From Gammaproteobacteria bacterium (GTDB taxonomy: Bacteria; Pseudomonadota; Gammaproteobacteria; UBA6429; Thiohalophilaceae), in contig QILH01000253.1 of the NCBI GenBank assembly GCA_003233255.1, forward strand, positions 1-7,111: a DNA stretch of 7,111 nt, given 5' to 3'. Below, piece by piece: positions 1-5,613 of this stretch. Positions within the stretch are counted from its first letter, which is position 1; each line of letters opens with the position of its first letter. The notes beneath the pieces are model-generated. The model saw nothing but the letters and a program-made list of their open reading frames with translations. It had not been told where the DNA came from and searched no databases. The position numbers and the translations under genes were made by a program.

Positions 1-147
1 CGCACCGTCGACCAAAAGGACATGCTCCAGCAACAGGAAGCCAGGGAAAAACAGACCAAAAACACCAGTTTTTTAGTAAAAAAGATCGTTTCTTCAGCAA
101 ACCAGGACGCACTGAAGATTAGAAAACAGCTCCTGGCACTCAACTAA
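1..147 (+). CDS. C-terminal end of an unrecognised protein (5' truncated by the window)
   Basis: Frame 1 is open from the first base to a TAA at 145-147 and gives the last 48 residues of a protein that begins outside the window. The tail is very polar, with a run rich in Gln, Lys and Glu (DMLQQQEAREKQTK) followed by a more mixed segment ending in RKQLLALN. It has the look of a helical, possibly coiled, C-terminus. No catalytic motif, membrane segment or PEP-CTERM sorting signal is visible in this part. A strong rho-independent terminator lies about 20 bases after the stop, which supports a real gene end and makes this the last gene of its transcription unit. I do not recognise the family. The neighbouring polysaccharide genes suggest, but do not show, that it belongs to the same locus. 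Confidence 0.6.
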   Translation, partial: RTVDQKDMLQQQEAREKQTKNTSFLVKKIVSSANQDALKIRKQLLALN

Positions 148-167
148 ATAATATCCGCTACCCTCAA

Positions 168-204
168 AAAGGCAAATCAGTTTTAGCTGATTTGCCTTTA
201 TTTA
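168..204 (+). terminator. Rho-independent terminator after the 1-147 gene
   Basis: A perfect 10-bp stem, GGCAAATCAG (171-180) with CTGATTTGCC (187-196), closes a six-base loop TTTTAG. It extends by three A-T pairs to 168-199 and is followed by a T-rich tail (TTTATTTATTT). It begins 20 bases after the stop codon at 147. The A-run just before the stem (166-170) would give a short U-run on the other strand, but no minus-strand gene ends here, so the plus strand is the likely user. Confidence 0.9.
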
Positions 205-247
205 TTTCTGGCGTTTCATTCCGAAATAAATACGCTAATATCCCATC

Positions 248-1402
248 ATGAAAATAAACAAAGACACGTCTTTTCTGCTTTCTTTAATGCAAAATTATAT
301 ATCGGCATCACAGCCAACAATAAAACTAACCGATAGTGCCATCTCGCGTTGCACGCAATACGGTCTTGGCCCGCTGCTGGCTCATATCTATCTGGTTAAT
401 GACAACTTGACGACTGAAGCGCAGCGAGTAAAGCTGAATTCCATCGAGTTAACCTCAAAGTTCTATACCGCTTCACAAAAAAAGGCCCTTAATGAGATCC
501 TGGCGCGTACTACAACTCCATATATCAGAATTATTCTTCTCAAAGGAATTCATCTGGCGGGATCCTACTATGCCTCACCCCATTTACGACAAATGGGAGA
601 CATCGACATCCTTGTTGATAAAATTCAAACAAACAATATTACCCGTATTTTAATTTCAATGGGGTATATTCAAAAATCTCATAATTCTGATGACTTTTAT
701 AAAACACACCACCATCTTATGCCCTTTTATCATACTCAAACGGGAGTTTGCATTGAGGTTCATACTCATTTATTTTTTGAATCAAAGCCATTAGGGGCAA
801 GAGCACTTTTTCAACTTGATCATATACATCAAAATCTTACTCTCCTGAAGAAGGAAATGCCTCAACAATACGTGCTAACACCTGAGTTAAATTTACACTA
901 CACCATTACCCATTGGCTTCGAGAATTCAGGATTGAAACCAGTTTTATTCAGCTCATCGATATATGCCTGCTAATGAAGCACAAGCCTTTCAGCTGGGAG
1001 AAGTTTATAGCGCTCATCAAAACAAGAGATCAGGCGACTGAAATAAAATTAACACTGGGCTTTCTGTTTCGCAATAACATAATTTCTTTACCCGATAATA
1101 TTGTTAATGAAATTATCTCACAGAAAGATTCGATGGGGCTATTGGGGAAGCGGTTATTACAAACCATTCTTGATGGTTACATAAACCAGGATAAATTTAT
1201 AACCCAGGTACTCGGGAGTGCAAACTGCGCAAGAATTCTAAGATCGTATTTTAGAAACGAAAAAAGTTGGCTAAATCACCTTCACGCCCTGAAAACATTA
1301 ATATTACCTTCGGATAAAGACAGCCTTCCTCCGATTGTGAGCATTCGGGATCGAATAACAAATCTTATCAAGCGTGGTATAGGGAATTACGATAAAAACT
1401 AG
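248..1402 (+). CDS. Nucleotidyltransferase-fold family protein (PF14907-like), polysaccharide-locus associated
   Basis: The 384-residue protein looks like the uncharacterised nucleotidyltransferase family PF14907 (NTP_transf_5). The segment ILLKGIHLAGSYY (96-108) followed by LRQMGDIDILV (113-123) fits the family core: a Lys-Gly lead-in, then the GDxD motif with metal-binding Asp118 and Asp120. Glu170 in CIEVHTHL (168-174) fits the third acidic residue. The rest is helical with no signal peptide or obvious membrane segment, so it is probably cytoplasmic. Members are common in exopolysaccharide clusters, including exosortase-linked ones, but substrate and role are not established. An in-frame TAA at 236-238 fixes the start at ATG 248 or later; the next Met is residue 14. 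No Shine-Dalgarno sequence is visible before ATG 248. The gene is clearly more AT-rich than the pheT-ihfA block. Its stop lies five bases from the stop of the convergent sugar transferase. The family call is fairly sure; the function is unknown. Confidence 0.82.
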   Translation: MKINKDTSFLLSLMQNYISASQPTIKLTDSAISRCTQYGLGPLLAHIYLVNDNLTTEAQRVKLNSIELTSKFYTASQKKALNEILARTTTPYIRIILLKGIHLAGSYYASPHLRQMGDIDILVDKIQTNNITRILISMGYIQKSHNSDDFYKTHHHLMPFYHTQTGVCIEVHTHLFFESKPLGARALFQLDHIHQNLTLLKKEMPQQYVLTPELNLHYTITHWLREFRIETSFIQLIDICLLMKHKPFSWEKFIALIKTRDQATEIKLTLGFLFRNNIISLPDNIVNEIISQKDSMGLLGKRLLQTILDGYINQDKFITQVLGSANCARILRSYFRNEKSWLNHLHALKTLILPSDKDSLPPIVSIRDRITNLIKRGIGNYDKN

Positions 1403-1414
1403 GCATTTTATCGT
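1389..1414. terminator. Inverted repeat spanning both convergent stop codons, possible weak terminator
   Basis: ACGATAAAA (1389-1397) and TTTTATCGT (1406-1414) form a perfect 9-bp inverted repeat around the eight-base loop ACTAGGCA. The repeat contains the TAG of the plus-strand gene (1400-1402) and the TAA of the minus-strand gene (1408-1410). The stem has only two G-C pairs and no U-run follows on either strand, so it would be a poor intrinsic terminator. It may only be a compact boundary between convergent genes. Confidence 0.3.
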
Positions 1415-2814
1415 GCCCCACGCCCAAACAAAATAACTTCAGCGGTTTGCAATAAAATCAGGGTATCAAGAAACAGGCTCTGATTTTTTACGAAATATAA
1501 ATCATATTGTAACTTTTCAAGCGCGTCCTTTTCAGACGACCCATATGGGTAAAGAAGTTGTGCCCAACCGGTAATTCCAGGTCGCACACGATGTCGTTCA
1601 GAATAGTAAGGAATCTTTTCTGACAGCATAACAACAAATTCAGGACGTTCAGGTCTCGGGCCAACAAAGCTCATATCGCCACGTAATACATTTAAAATTT
1701 GAGGTAGTTCGTCGATACGTGTTTTACGGATAAATTTGCCAACCAGGGTAATTCTCGAATCGTTTAGCGTCGCCCATTGAGCTTTTCCAGACTTTTCGGC
1801 ATCAACCACCATGCTTCTGAATTTTAGCACCTGAAAGGGGCGACCATCCAGGCCTACACGAACTTGTTTAAAGAATATCGGAGCATTAAAACTACAGCGA
1901 CATTCCAAAAAAATGGCTATTACCGCTAATAACATAAATGGCCATGTAATCAGAAGTAAAAACAGGCTTGCCGTAATATCGAACGCACGTTTTCCAAAAT
2001 CACGCCCAGCACTGCTGTTAAAACCGCCTGAAAAGAGAAACCAACTAGGATGCACCTGATCAATTCTTATCTTTCCTGTTTCACGCTCAAAAAACGTTAC
2101 CACATCAAGGATATCGACACCCCGCATTTTGCAATCCAGTAATTCGTGCATGGGGATACCTCTGCGTCGATCATCAACGGCCAGGATAAATTCTTCTATG
2201 TCGTATTTTTCAACCAAATCGGCTAATGGAGTATTAAGATTTATTATTTTGTCGTCTGCAACAACTTTTTCTTCTCCACGAAAGTGAACATAACCTATTA
2301 TAGTAAATCCAAATTGATCCGAACGACGGCGTAACTCGGTAATGGTTGCGGCTCTTTTACCCGAACCCAATACCAAAATTTTCTTTTTAAAAATATCAGG
2401 ATCCGCTTTTTGAATAATGACTCGAACAATCGTTATCAGTATAAAAGAACTGATAATTGAGATAATAAGAATGCCACGGCCCAGATAGATACTGGGTAAA
2501 AGATAGAACACAACGGATAACGCAACCAGACCAATAATAAATGCGGCCGTCAAACGTAGTGAAAATCCATATAAGCCTTCTCGTAGTCTTGCCTGATACA
2601 AACCTGCCGAGATCATGGCAACAAGCATTATGCTAAAAAATATGCTTGCTTCCAGCCAGTATTTAGCGAAAGCCATGTAGAATTCTGGAAAATCATCGTA
2701 CAAACGTAATAAAATTCCTAAAAATACACTTAAAAATAAGATAGCGGCCTCAACCGCGCCCAGAATAAGAAAAGGAAATCTTACATAATGATTAAAAATT
2801 TTAATTGTGCTCAA
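1408..2814 (-). CDS. Polyprenyl-phosphate sugar-1-phosphate transferase (exosortase/PEP-CTERM-associated EpsB_2 type)
   Basis: This 468-residue inner-membrane enzyme should start repeat-unit assembly by moving a sugar-1-phosphate from a UDP-sugar to undecaprenyl phosphate. Four hydrophobic segments (about 13-37, 53-74, 89-108, 112-135) are followed by a Rossmann-like domain with ILVLGSGKRA (146-155). A membrane-embedded helix (about 278-303) then leads into the bacterial sugar transferase domain. That domain has KFRSM (331-335), DELPQ (368-372, with the Asp-Glu pair expected to be catalytic), FVGPRPERP (383-391) and RPGITGWAQ (411-419). The linker GKIRIDQVHPSWFLFSGGF (247-265) is characteristic of the family I know as TIGR03013. 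The start is TTG at 2814-2812: an in-frame TAA directly precedes it, and the residues that follow (IKIFNHYV) fit the family N-terminus. A weak GAG (2826-2824) lies nine bases upstream. It is transcribed divergently from the dehydrogenase gene. The sugar it transfers cannot be read from the sequence. Confidence 0.93.
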   Translation of the reverse strand: MSTIKIFNHYVRFPFLILGAVEAAILFLSVFLGILLRLYDDFPEFYMAFAKYWLEASIFFSIMLVAMISAGLYQARLREGLYGFSLRLTAAFIIGLVALSVVFYLLPSIYLGRGILIISIISSFILITIVRVIIQKADPDIFKKKILVLGSGKRAATITELRRRSDQFGFTIIGYVHFRGEEKVVADDKIINLNTPLADLVEKYDIEEFILAVDDRRRGIPMHELLDCKMRGVDILDVVTFFERETGKIRIDQVHPSWFLFSGGFNSSAGRDFGKRAFDITASLFLLLITWPFMLLAVIAIFLECRCSFNAPIFFKQVRVGLDGRPFQVLKFRSMVVDAEKSGKAQWATLNDSRITLVGKFIRKTRIDELPQILNVLRGDMSFVGPRPERPEFVVMLSEKIPYYSERHRVRPGITGWAQLLYPYGSSEKDALEKLQYDLYFVKNQSLFLDTLILLQTAEVILFGRGAR

Positions 2815-2832
2815 TTATTTACACTCATATTC

Positions 2833-2844
2833 AACTAATTAGTT
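2833..2844. promoter_or_regulatory. 12-bp perfect palindrome upstream of the sugar transferase gene
   Basis: AACTAATTAGTT reads the same on both strands. It lies 18 bases before the TTG start of the minus-strand sugar transferase, within the divergent intergenic region. Its position suits an operator or a small 5'-UTR hairpin, but no regulator can be assigned and an AT-rich palindrome of this size can arise by chance. Confidence 0.35.
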
Positions 2845-2866
2845 TTCAAGACAAACCTATTACATT

Positions 2867-2884
2867 AGAATACCGAAATATTCT
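2867..2884. repeat. Short inverted repeat in the divergent control region
   Basis: AGAATA (2867-2872) and TATTCT (2879-2884) are perfect 6-bp arms around the six-base loop CCGAAA. The repeat sits between the palindrome at 2833-2844 and the possible promoter elements further right. It could be a protein-binding site or incidental. Confidence 0.25.
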
Positions 2885-2914
2885 CGTGGAGTACCTCAGG
2901 ATAATACAGTGAGA

Positions 2915-2929
2915 AGCAACTGCAGGCCA
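2915..2929 (-). promoter_or_regulatory. Sigma-54-like -24/-12 element with 9-bp spacing (doubtful)
   Basis: Read on the minus strand, TGGCCTGCAGTTGCT carries a -24-like TGGC and a -12-like TTGC pointing towards the sugar transferase, whose start is about 100 bases downstream. The known consensus has ten bases between the GG and GC pairs; here there are nine, and such spacing is usually harmful. I note it because exosortase-associated polysaccharide loci often encode PrsK/PrsR, which act with sigma-54. Confidence 0.2.
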
Positions 2930-2934
2930 CTTCA

Positions 2935-2940
2935 TATAAT
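2935..2940 (+). promoter_or_regulatory. Perfect -10 hexamer TATAAT for the dehydrogenase-epimerase operon
   Basis: TATAAT lies 58 bases before the ATG at 2999 and points towards the dehydrogenase gene. There is no recognisable -35 hexamer 16-18 bases upstream and no extended -10 TG. A second near-match, TATAAC at 2960-2965, is closer to the gene. On the opposite strand that same site reads TGTTATACT, an extended -10-like sequence facing the sugar transferase. Which of these is used cannot be decided by eye. Confidence 0.35.
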
Positions 2941-2998
2941 TTGATTTTACAAATCGCAGTATAACACCCTTTGATCCTTTAAAAGTAAGAGACAATAT

Positions 2999-4270
2999 AT
3001 GGCAAACGACGATAAAATTGCAGTAATTGGCCTGGGCTACGTAGGCTTACCATTAGCCGTTGAATTTGGAAAAAAATACGAAACCATTGGATTTGACATT
3101 AATCAGTCCCGTGTCGACGAACTGCTGGCAGGAGCCGATTCCACACTTGAAGTGTCTGCGCAAGAGCTTAAAACAGCAACCAGACTAACGTACACTAAAG
3201 ATCTGGACGGTATAGCAGATTGCAACATATACATTGTCACCGTTCCAACCCCGATTGATGAATATAAAAGACCCGATCTAAGCCCACTCATATCGGCCAG
3301 TCATGCTGTCGGCAAAATTATAAATAAAGGCGACATCGTTATTTATGAGTCAACGGTTTATCCAGGGGCAACGGAGGATGATTGTGTGCCGGTTCTGGAG
3401 AAAGAATCTAACCTTATTTTTAATAAGGATTTTTATGTCGGTTATAGCCCCGAACGTATTAACCCTGGCGACAAACAACACCGCGTAACCACGATAAAAA
3501 AAGTAACCGCAGGCTCAACGCCTGAGACCGCTGAGAAAGTGGATGCACTATATCGCAGCATCATTACAGCCGGTACGCACTTAGCAAGCTGTATCAAAGT
3601 TGCCGAGGCCGCTAAAGTTATCGAGAATACGCAGCGCGATCTCAATATTGCCCTTGTCAACGAACTGGCGCTAATCTTCAACAAACTTGAAATCGATACG
3701 CTTGAGGTGCTTGAGGCCGCGGGCACAAAATGGAACTTTCTGCCTTTTCGTCCCGGTCTGGTTGGCGGTCATTGCATTAGTGTCGATCCTTATTACCTCA
3801 CCCATAAAGCTCAGGAAATAGGTTATAACCCCCAGGTTATTCTCGCCGGACGTAGAATTAATGACAGTATGGGAGAATATGTCGTTGAACGTACCGTAAA
3901 ACTCATGACCCAAAATCGCATTCATGTCGTTGATTCAAATATTCTCATCATGGGACTTACTTTTAAAGAAAACTGTCCCGATCTACGCAACACCAGAGTC
4001 ATCGATATCATCAAAGAATTTGAGACCTATAACGCAAATATTGATATTTATGATCCGTGGGTGGATCCTGAAGAAGCAAAACACGAATACGGAATCACGA
4101 TTGTCAAAGAGCCCAAACAAAACCACTATGACGCGATTATCCTGGCCGTAGCCCATGAACAATTCTCAAAACTTGGGGGAACAGGTATTCGAAAAATGGG
4201 TAAAAAAGACTGTATTTTGTTTGACGTAAAATATGCCCTGCCAAAATCGGCAGTTGATGCACGTTTATAA
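2999..4270 (+). CDS. tviB: UDP-N-acetylhexosamine 6-dehydrogenase, TviB/WbpO group
   Basis: The 423-residue protein is a UDP-sugar 6-dehydrogenase. It oxidises C6 of a UDP-sugar to a carboxylate in two NAD+-dependent steps in the cytoplasm. The N-terminal Rossmann domain opens with VIGLGYVGLP (9-18), holding GxGxxG at 11-16. Family motifs follow: YESTVYPGATE (116-126) and SPERINPGD (150-158). Next are Lys206 and Asn210 in KVIENTQRDLNIAL, then GGHCISVDPYYL with catalytic Cys259. The C-terminal UDP-binding domain has GLTFKENCPDLRNT. The KWNFLPFRPGLVGGHC stretch is typical of the TviB/WbpO branch, which acts on UDP-GlcNAc (or UDP-GalNAc) rather than UDP-glucose. That substrate is inferred from family. 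Length is normal. An AAGAGA Shine-Dalgarno-like stretch (2987-2992) precedes the ATG. The epimerase gene follows after 17 bases, presumably in the same operon. Confidence 0.93.
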   Translation: MANDDKIAVIGLGYVGLPLAVEFGKKYETIGFDINQSRVDELLAGADSTLEVSAQELKTATRLTYTKDLDGIADCNIYIVTVPTPIDEYKRPDLSPLISASHAVGKIINKGDIVIYESTVYPGATEDDCVPVLEKESNLIFNKDFYVGYSPERINPGDKQHRVTTIKKVTAGSTPETAEKVDALYRSIITAGTHLASCIKVAEAAKVIENTQRDLNIALVNELALIFNKLEIDTLEVLEAAGTKWNFLPFRPGLVGGHCISVDPYYLTHKAQEIGYNPQVILAGRRINDSMGEYVVERTVKLMTQNRIHVVDSNILIMGLTFKENCPDLRNTRVIDIIKEFETYNANIDIYDPWVDPEEAKHEYGITIVKEPKQNHYDAIILAVAHEQFSKLGGTGIRKMGKKDCILFDVKYALPKSAVDARL

Positions 4271-4287
4271 TTCACTGAGGGAAATTA

Positions 4288-5295
4288 ATGAAAGTTTTGA
4301 TTACAGGTACCGCTGGTTTTATCGGTTCTACGTTAGCAATTCGTCTATTAGAACGTGGTGACGAAGTCATTGGGATTGATAACCTGAATGACTACTACGA
4401 TGTCAGCTTAAAAGAAGCACGTCTGGAACGCGTCAAGAGCTATGACAAATTCACCGAAGTCCGTGAAGATATGGAAAATGCGGAGGTCATGAAAGAGGTA
4501 TTCCGCAAGCACCAGCCACAACGCGTGATAAATTTAGCCGCCCAGGCAGGAGTACGATACTCCCTGGAAAACCCACGCGCCTACATTGATACCAATATCG
4601 TCGGATTCCTGAATATACTGGAAGGCAGTCGCCATAATGGCGTTGAGCATTTACTCTATGCATCCAGTAGCTCGGTTTATGGTGCTAATACGAACTACCC
4701 ATTCTCAGTCCATAACAATGTAGACCACCCTGTTAGCCTCTATGCCGCAACCAAGAAATCGAATGAGCTGATGGCGCATACCTATAGTCATCTGTTTAAT
4801 ATTCCGACTACCGGCCTTCGCTTCTTTACCGTCTATGGCCCATGGGGTCGACCCGATATGGCATTGTTTATGTTCACCAAGAATATTCTGGCCGGTAAAC
4901 CGATTGATGTATTCAACTATGGCGATCACAAACGTGACTTTACCTTTATTGACGATATCGTTGAGGGTGTCATTAGAACCCTGGATAACGTGGCCACGCC
5001 AAGCGCCGACTGGACAGGGGATAATCCCGATTCAGCGACCAGTAAAGCGCCCTATCGACTTTATAATATAGGCAACAATAACCCCTGTACGCTGTTGCGC
5101 TATATTGAAGTGCTGGAAGAATGCCTGGGCATGAAAGCAGAAATGAACATGCTGCCGTTACAGGCTGGTGATGTCCCCTACACATACGCAGATACGAGTG
5201 ATCTGATGGACGATGTGGGCTACAAACCCGATACGGCGGTTGAAGATGGTATTGCTAAATTTGTTGAATGGTATAAAGACTTCTACAAAGTCTAA
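4288..5295 (+). CDS. NAD-dependent UDP-sugar 4-epimerase, UDP-glucuronate 4-epimerase type
   Basis: The 335-residue cytoplasmic protein is an extended short-chain dehydrogenase. It should invert C4 of a UDP-hexose or UDP-uronic acid through a 4-keto intermediate with bound NAD+. The nucleotide-binding motif is TGTAGFIG (6-13). Other hallmarks are DNLNDYYDVSLK (31-42), NLAAQAGVRYSLENP (82-96) and YASSSSVYG (124-132). The catalytic pair is Tyr152 and Lys156 in YAATK, and LRFFTVYGPWGRPDMA forms part of the sugar pocket. These patterns match CapI-like UDP-glucuronate 4-epimerases more closely than the WbpP/TviC epimerases that usually partner a TviB-type dehydrogenase. The product is therefore probably a galacto-configured uronic acid or its N-acetyl form. 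A good Shine-Dalgarno GAGGGA (4277-4282) sits in the 17-base gap after the dehydrogenase, which supports one operon. A strong terminator ends it. Confidence 0.92.
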   Translation: MKVLITGTAGFIGSTLAIRLLERGDEVIGIDNLNDYYDVSLKEARLERVKSYDKFTEVREDMENAEVMKEVFRKHQPQRVINLAAQAGVRYSLENPRAYIDTNIVGFLNILEGSRHNGVEHLLYASSSSVYGANTNYPFSVHNNVDHPVSLYAATKKSNELMAHTYSHLFNIPTTGLRFFTVYGPWGRPDMALFMFTKNILAGKPIDVFNYGDHKRDFTFIDDIVEGVIRTLDNVATPSADWTGDNPDSATSKAPYRLYNIGNNNPCTLLRYIEVLEECLGMKAEMNMLPLQAGDVPYTYADTSDLMDDVGYKPDTAVEDGIAKFVEWYKDFYKV

Positions 5296-5314
5296 ATCGT
5301 TCGTTAGAGTTAAT

Positions 5315-5342
5315 AAAAAGGGATGCCTGGCGTCCCTTTTTT
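5315..5342. terminator. Strong, probably bidirectional rho-independent terminator
   Basis: AAAAAGGGATGCC (5315-5327) pairs with GGCGTCCCTTTTT (5329-5341), including one G-U pair, around a very tight loop, and a T-run follows to 5342. It starts 20 bases after the epimerase stop codon. The A-run on the left gives a U-run on the minus strand, so it could also stop transcripts running leftwards from the tRNA-Pro gene about 100 bases away. Confidence 0.9.
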
Positions 5343-5356
5343 AATCCAGCTACTGT

Positions 5357-5385
5357 CGTCATCCTGGACGCAGTGAAGGATCTTG
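5357..5385. repeat. Dispersed-repeat-like sequence (ATCCTGG...AAGGATCTT)
   Basis: The sequence CGTCATCCTGGACGCAGTG followed by AAGGATCTTG resembles a short intergenic sequence, GTCATCCTGAGCGAAGCGAAGGATCT and its variants, that I recall from intergenic regions of many unrelated bacteria. The arms ATCCT (5361-5365) and AGGAT (5377-5381) are inverted around an 11-base centre. There is no second copy in this window, so its repeat status rests on memory of such sequences, not on what can be seen here. Confidence 0.4.
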
Positions 5386-5445
5386 TGCGATGCAAATAAC
5401 CTGGTTAAATGGTGTGTAAAAAATTTGTTCGTTGCAACTAATGTA

Positions 5446-5522
5446 TGGTCGGGACAGCAGGATTCGAACCTACGACCCCCACACCCCCAGTGTGGTGCGC
5501 TACCAGACTGCGCTATGCCCCG
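5446..5522 (-). tRNA. tRNA-Pro, anticodon GGG
   Basis: Read on the minus strand, 77 bases fold into a complete cloverleaf. The acceptor CGGGGCA pairs with TGTCCCG (one G-U pair). The D-arm has GCGC on both sides of the loop. The anticodon stem CCACA/TGTGG encloses CTGGGGG, giving anticodon GGG for CCC and CCU codons. The T-arm GTAGG-TTCGAAT-CCTGC is followed by discriminator A and an encoded CCA (5448-5446). The C1-G72 pair and A73 are the expected bacterial proline identity elements. It lies 91 bases after the MerR gene on the same strand. No convincing separate promoter is visible, so it could be co-transcribed. A run of six Ts on the minus strand at 5423-5418 and the bidirectional terminator at 5315-5342 could end the transcript. 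Confidence 0.97.
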
Positions 5523-5555
5523 AATATGATGTTATTTCTGTGATTTGTTGCTGAT

Positions 5556-5579
5556 GTAACAGGTCGGACGAGATGTTAC
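5556..5579. repeat. Small inverted repeat between merR and tRNA-Pro
   Basis: GTAACA (5556-5561) and TGTTAC (5574-5579) are perfect 6-bp inverted arms 12 bases apart, 34 bases upstream of the tRNA 5' end. There is no U-run, so it is not a terminator. It might bind a regulator or help processing, or be chance. Confidence 0.2.
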
Positions 5580-5582
5580 CAC

Positions 5583-5598
5583 AAAAGCCGATAGGCTT
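5583..5598 (-). terminator. Weak hairpin with T-run after the MerR gene
   Basis: On the minus strand AAGCC (5598-5594), loop TATC, GGCTT (5589-5585) form a 5-bp stem running into TTTTGT, 15 bases after the MerR stop. The stem is short, so termination may be partial and some transcripts could continue into tRNA-Pro. Confidence 0.4.
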
Positions 5599-5613
5599 AA
5601 CTAGAAAATCAGT

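Noticed and set aside
134..149. TGGCAC at 134-139 as the -24 part of a sigma-54 promoter for the gene at 248
   Set aside because: The -12 region reads TAAAT instead of TTGC, the motif lies inside the preceding coding region, and a strong terminator stands between it and the gene.
201..247. Sigma-70 promoter directly before the nucleotidyltransferase gene
   Set aside because: The stretch is AT-rich with several partial hexamers, but no -35/-10 pair has acceptable spacing and match.
2941..2957. Possible IHF site (minus-strand AATCAA followed by an AT-rich stretch) near the sigma-54-like element
   Set aside because: It fits WATCAA but has two mismatches in the TTR half, and AT-rich DNA gives such partial matches often.
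3103..3291. Open frames on the opposite strand or other frames of the dehydrogenase gene (for example 3103-3291, 3442-3726, 3671-3925 on minus and 3924-4151 on plus)
   Set aside because: They lie wholly inside a gene with strong family motifs, have low-complexity or unnatural compositions, and show no ribosome site or recognisable domain.
4705..5185. Open frames overlapping the epimerase gene (4705-4929 and 4973-5185 on minus, 4835-5071 on plus)
   Set aside because: They are frame shadows of a full-length epimerase with all its motifs; none has recognisable protein features.
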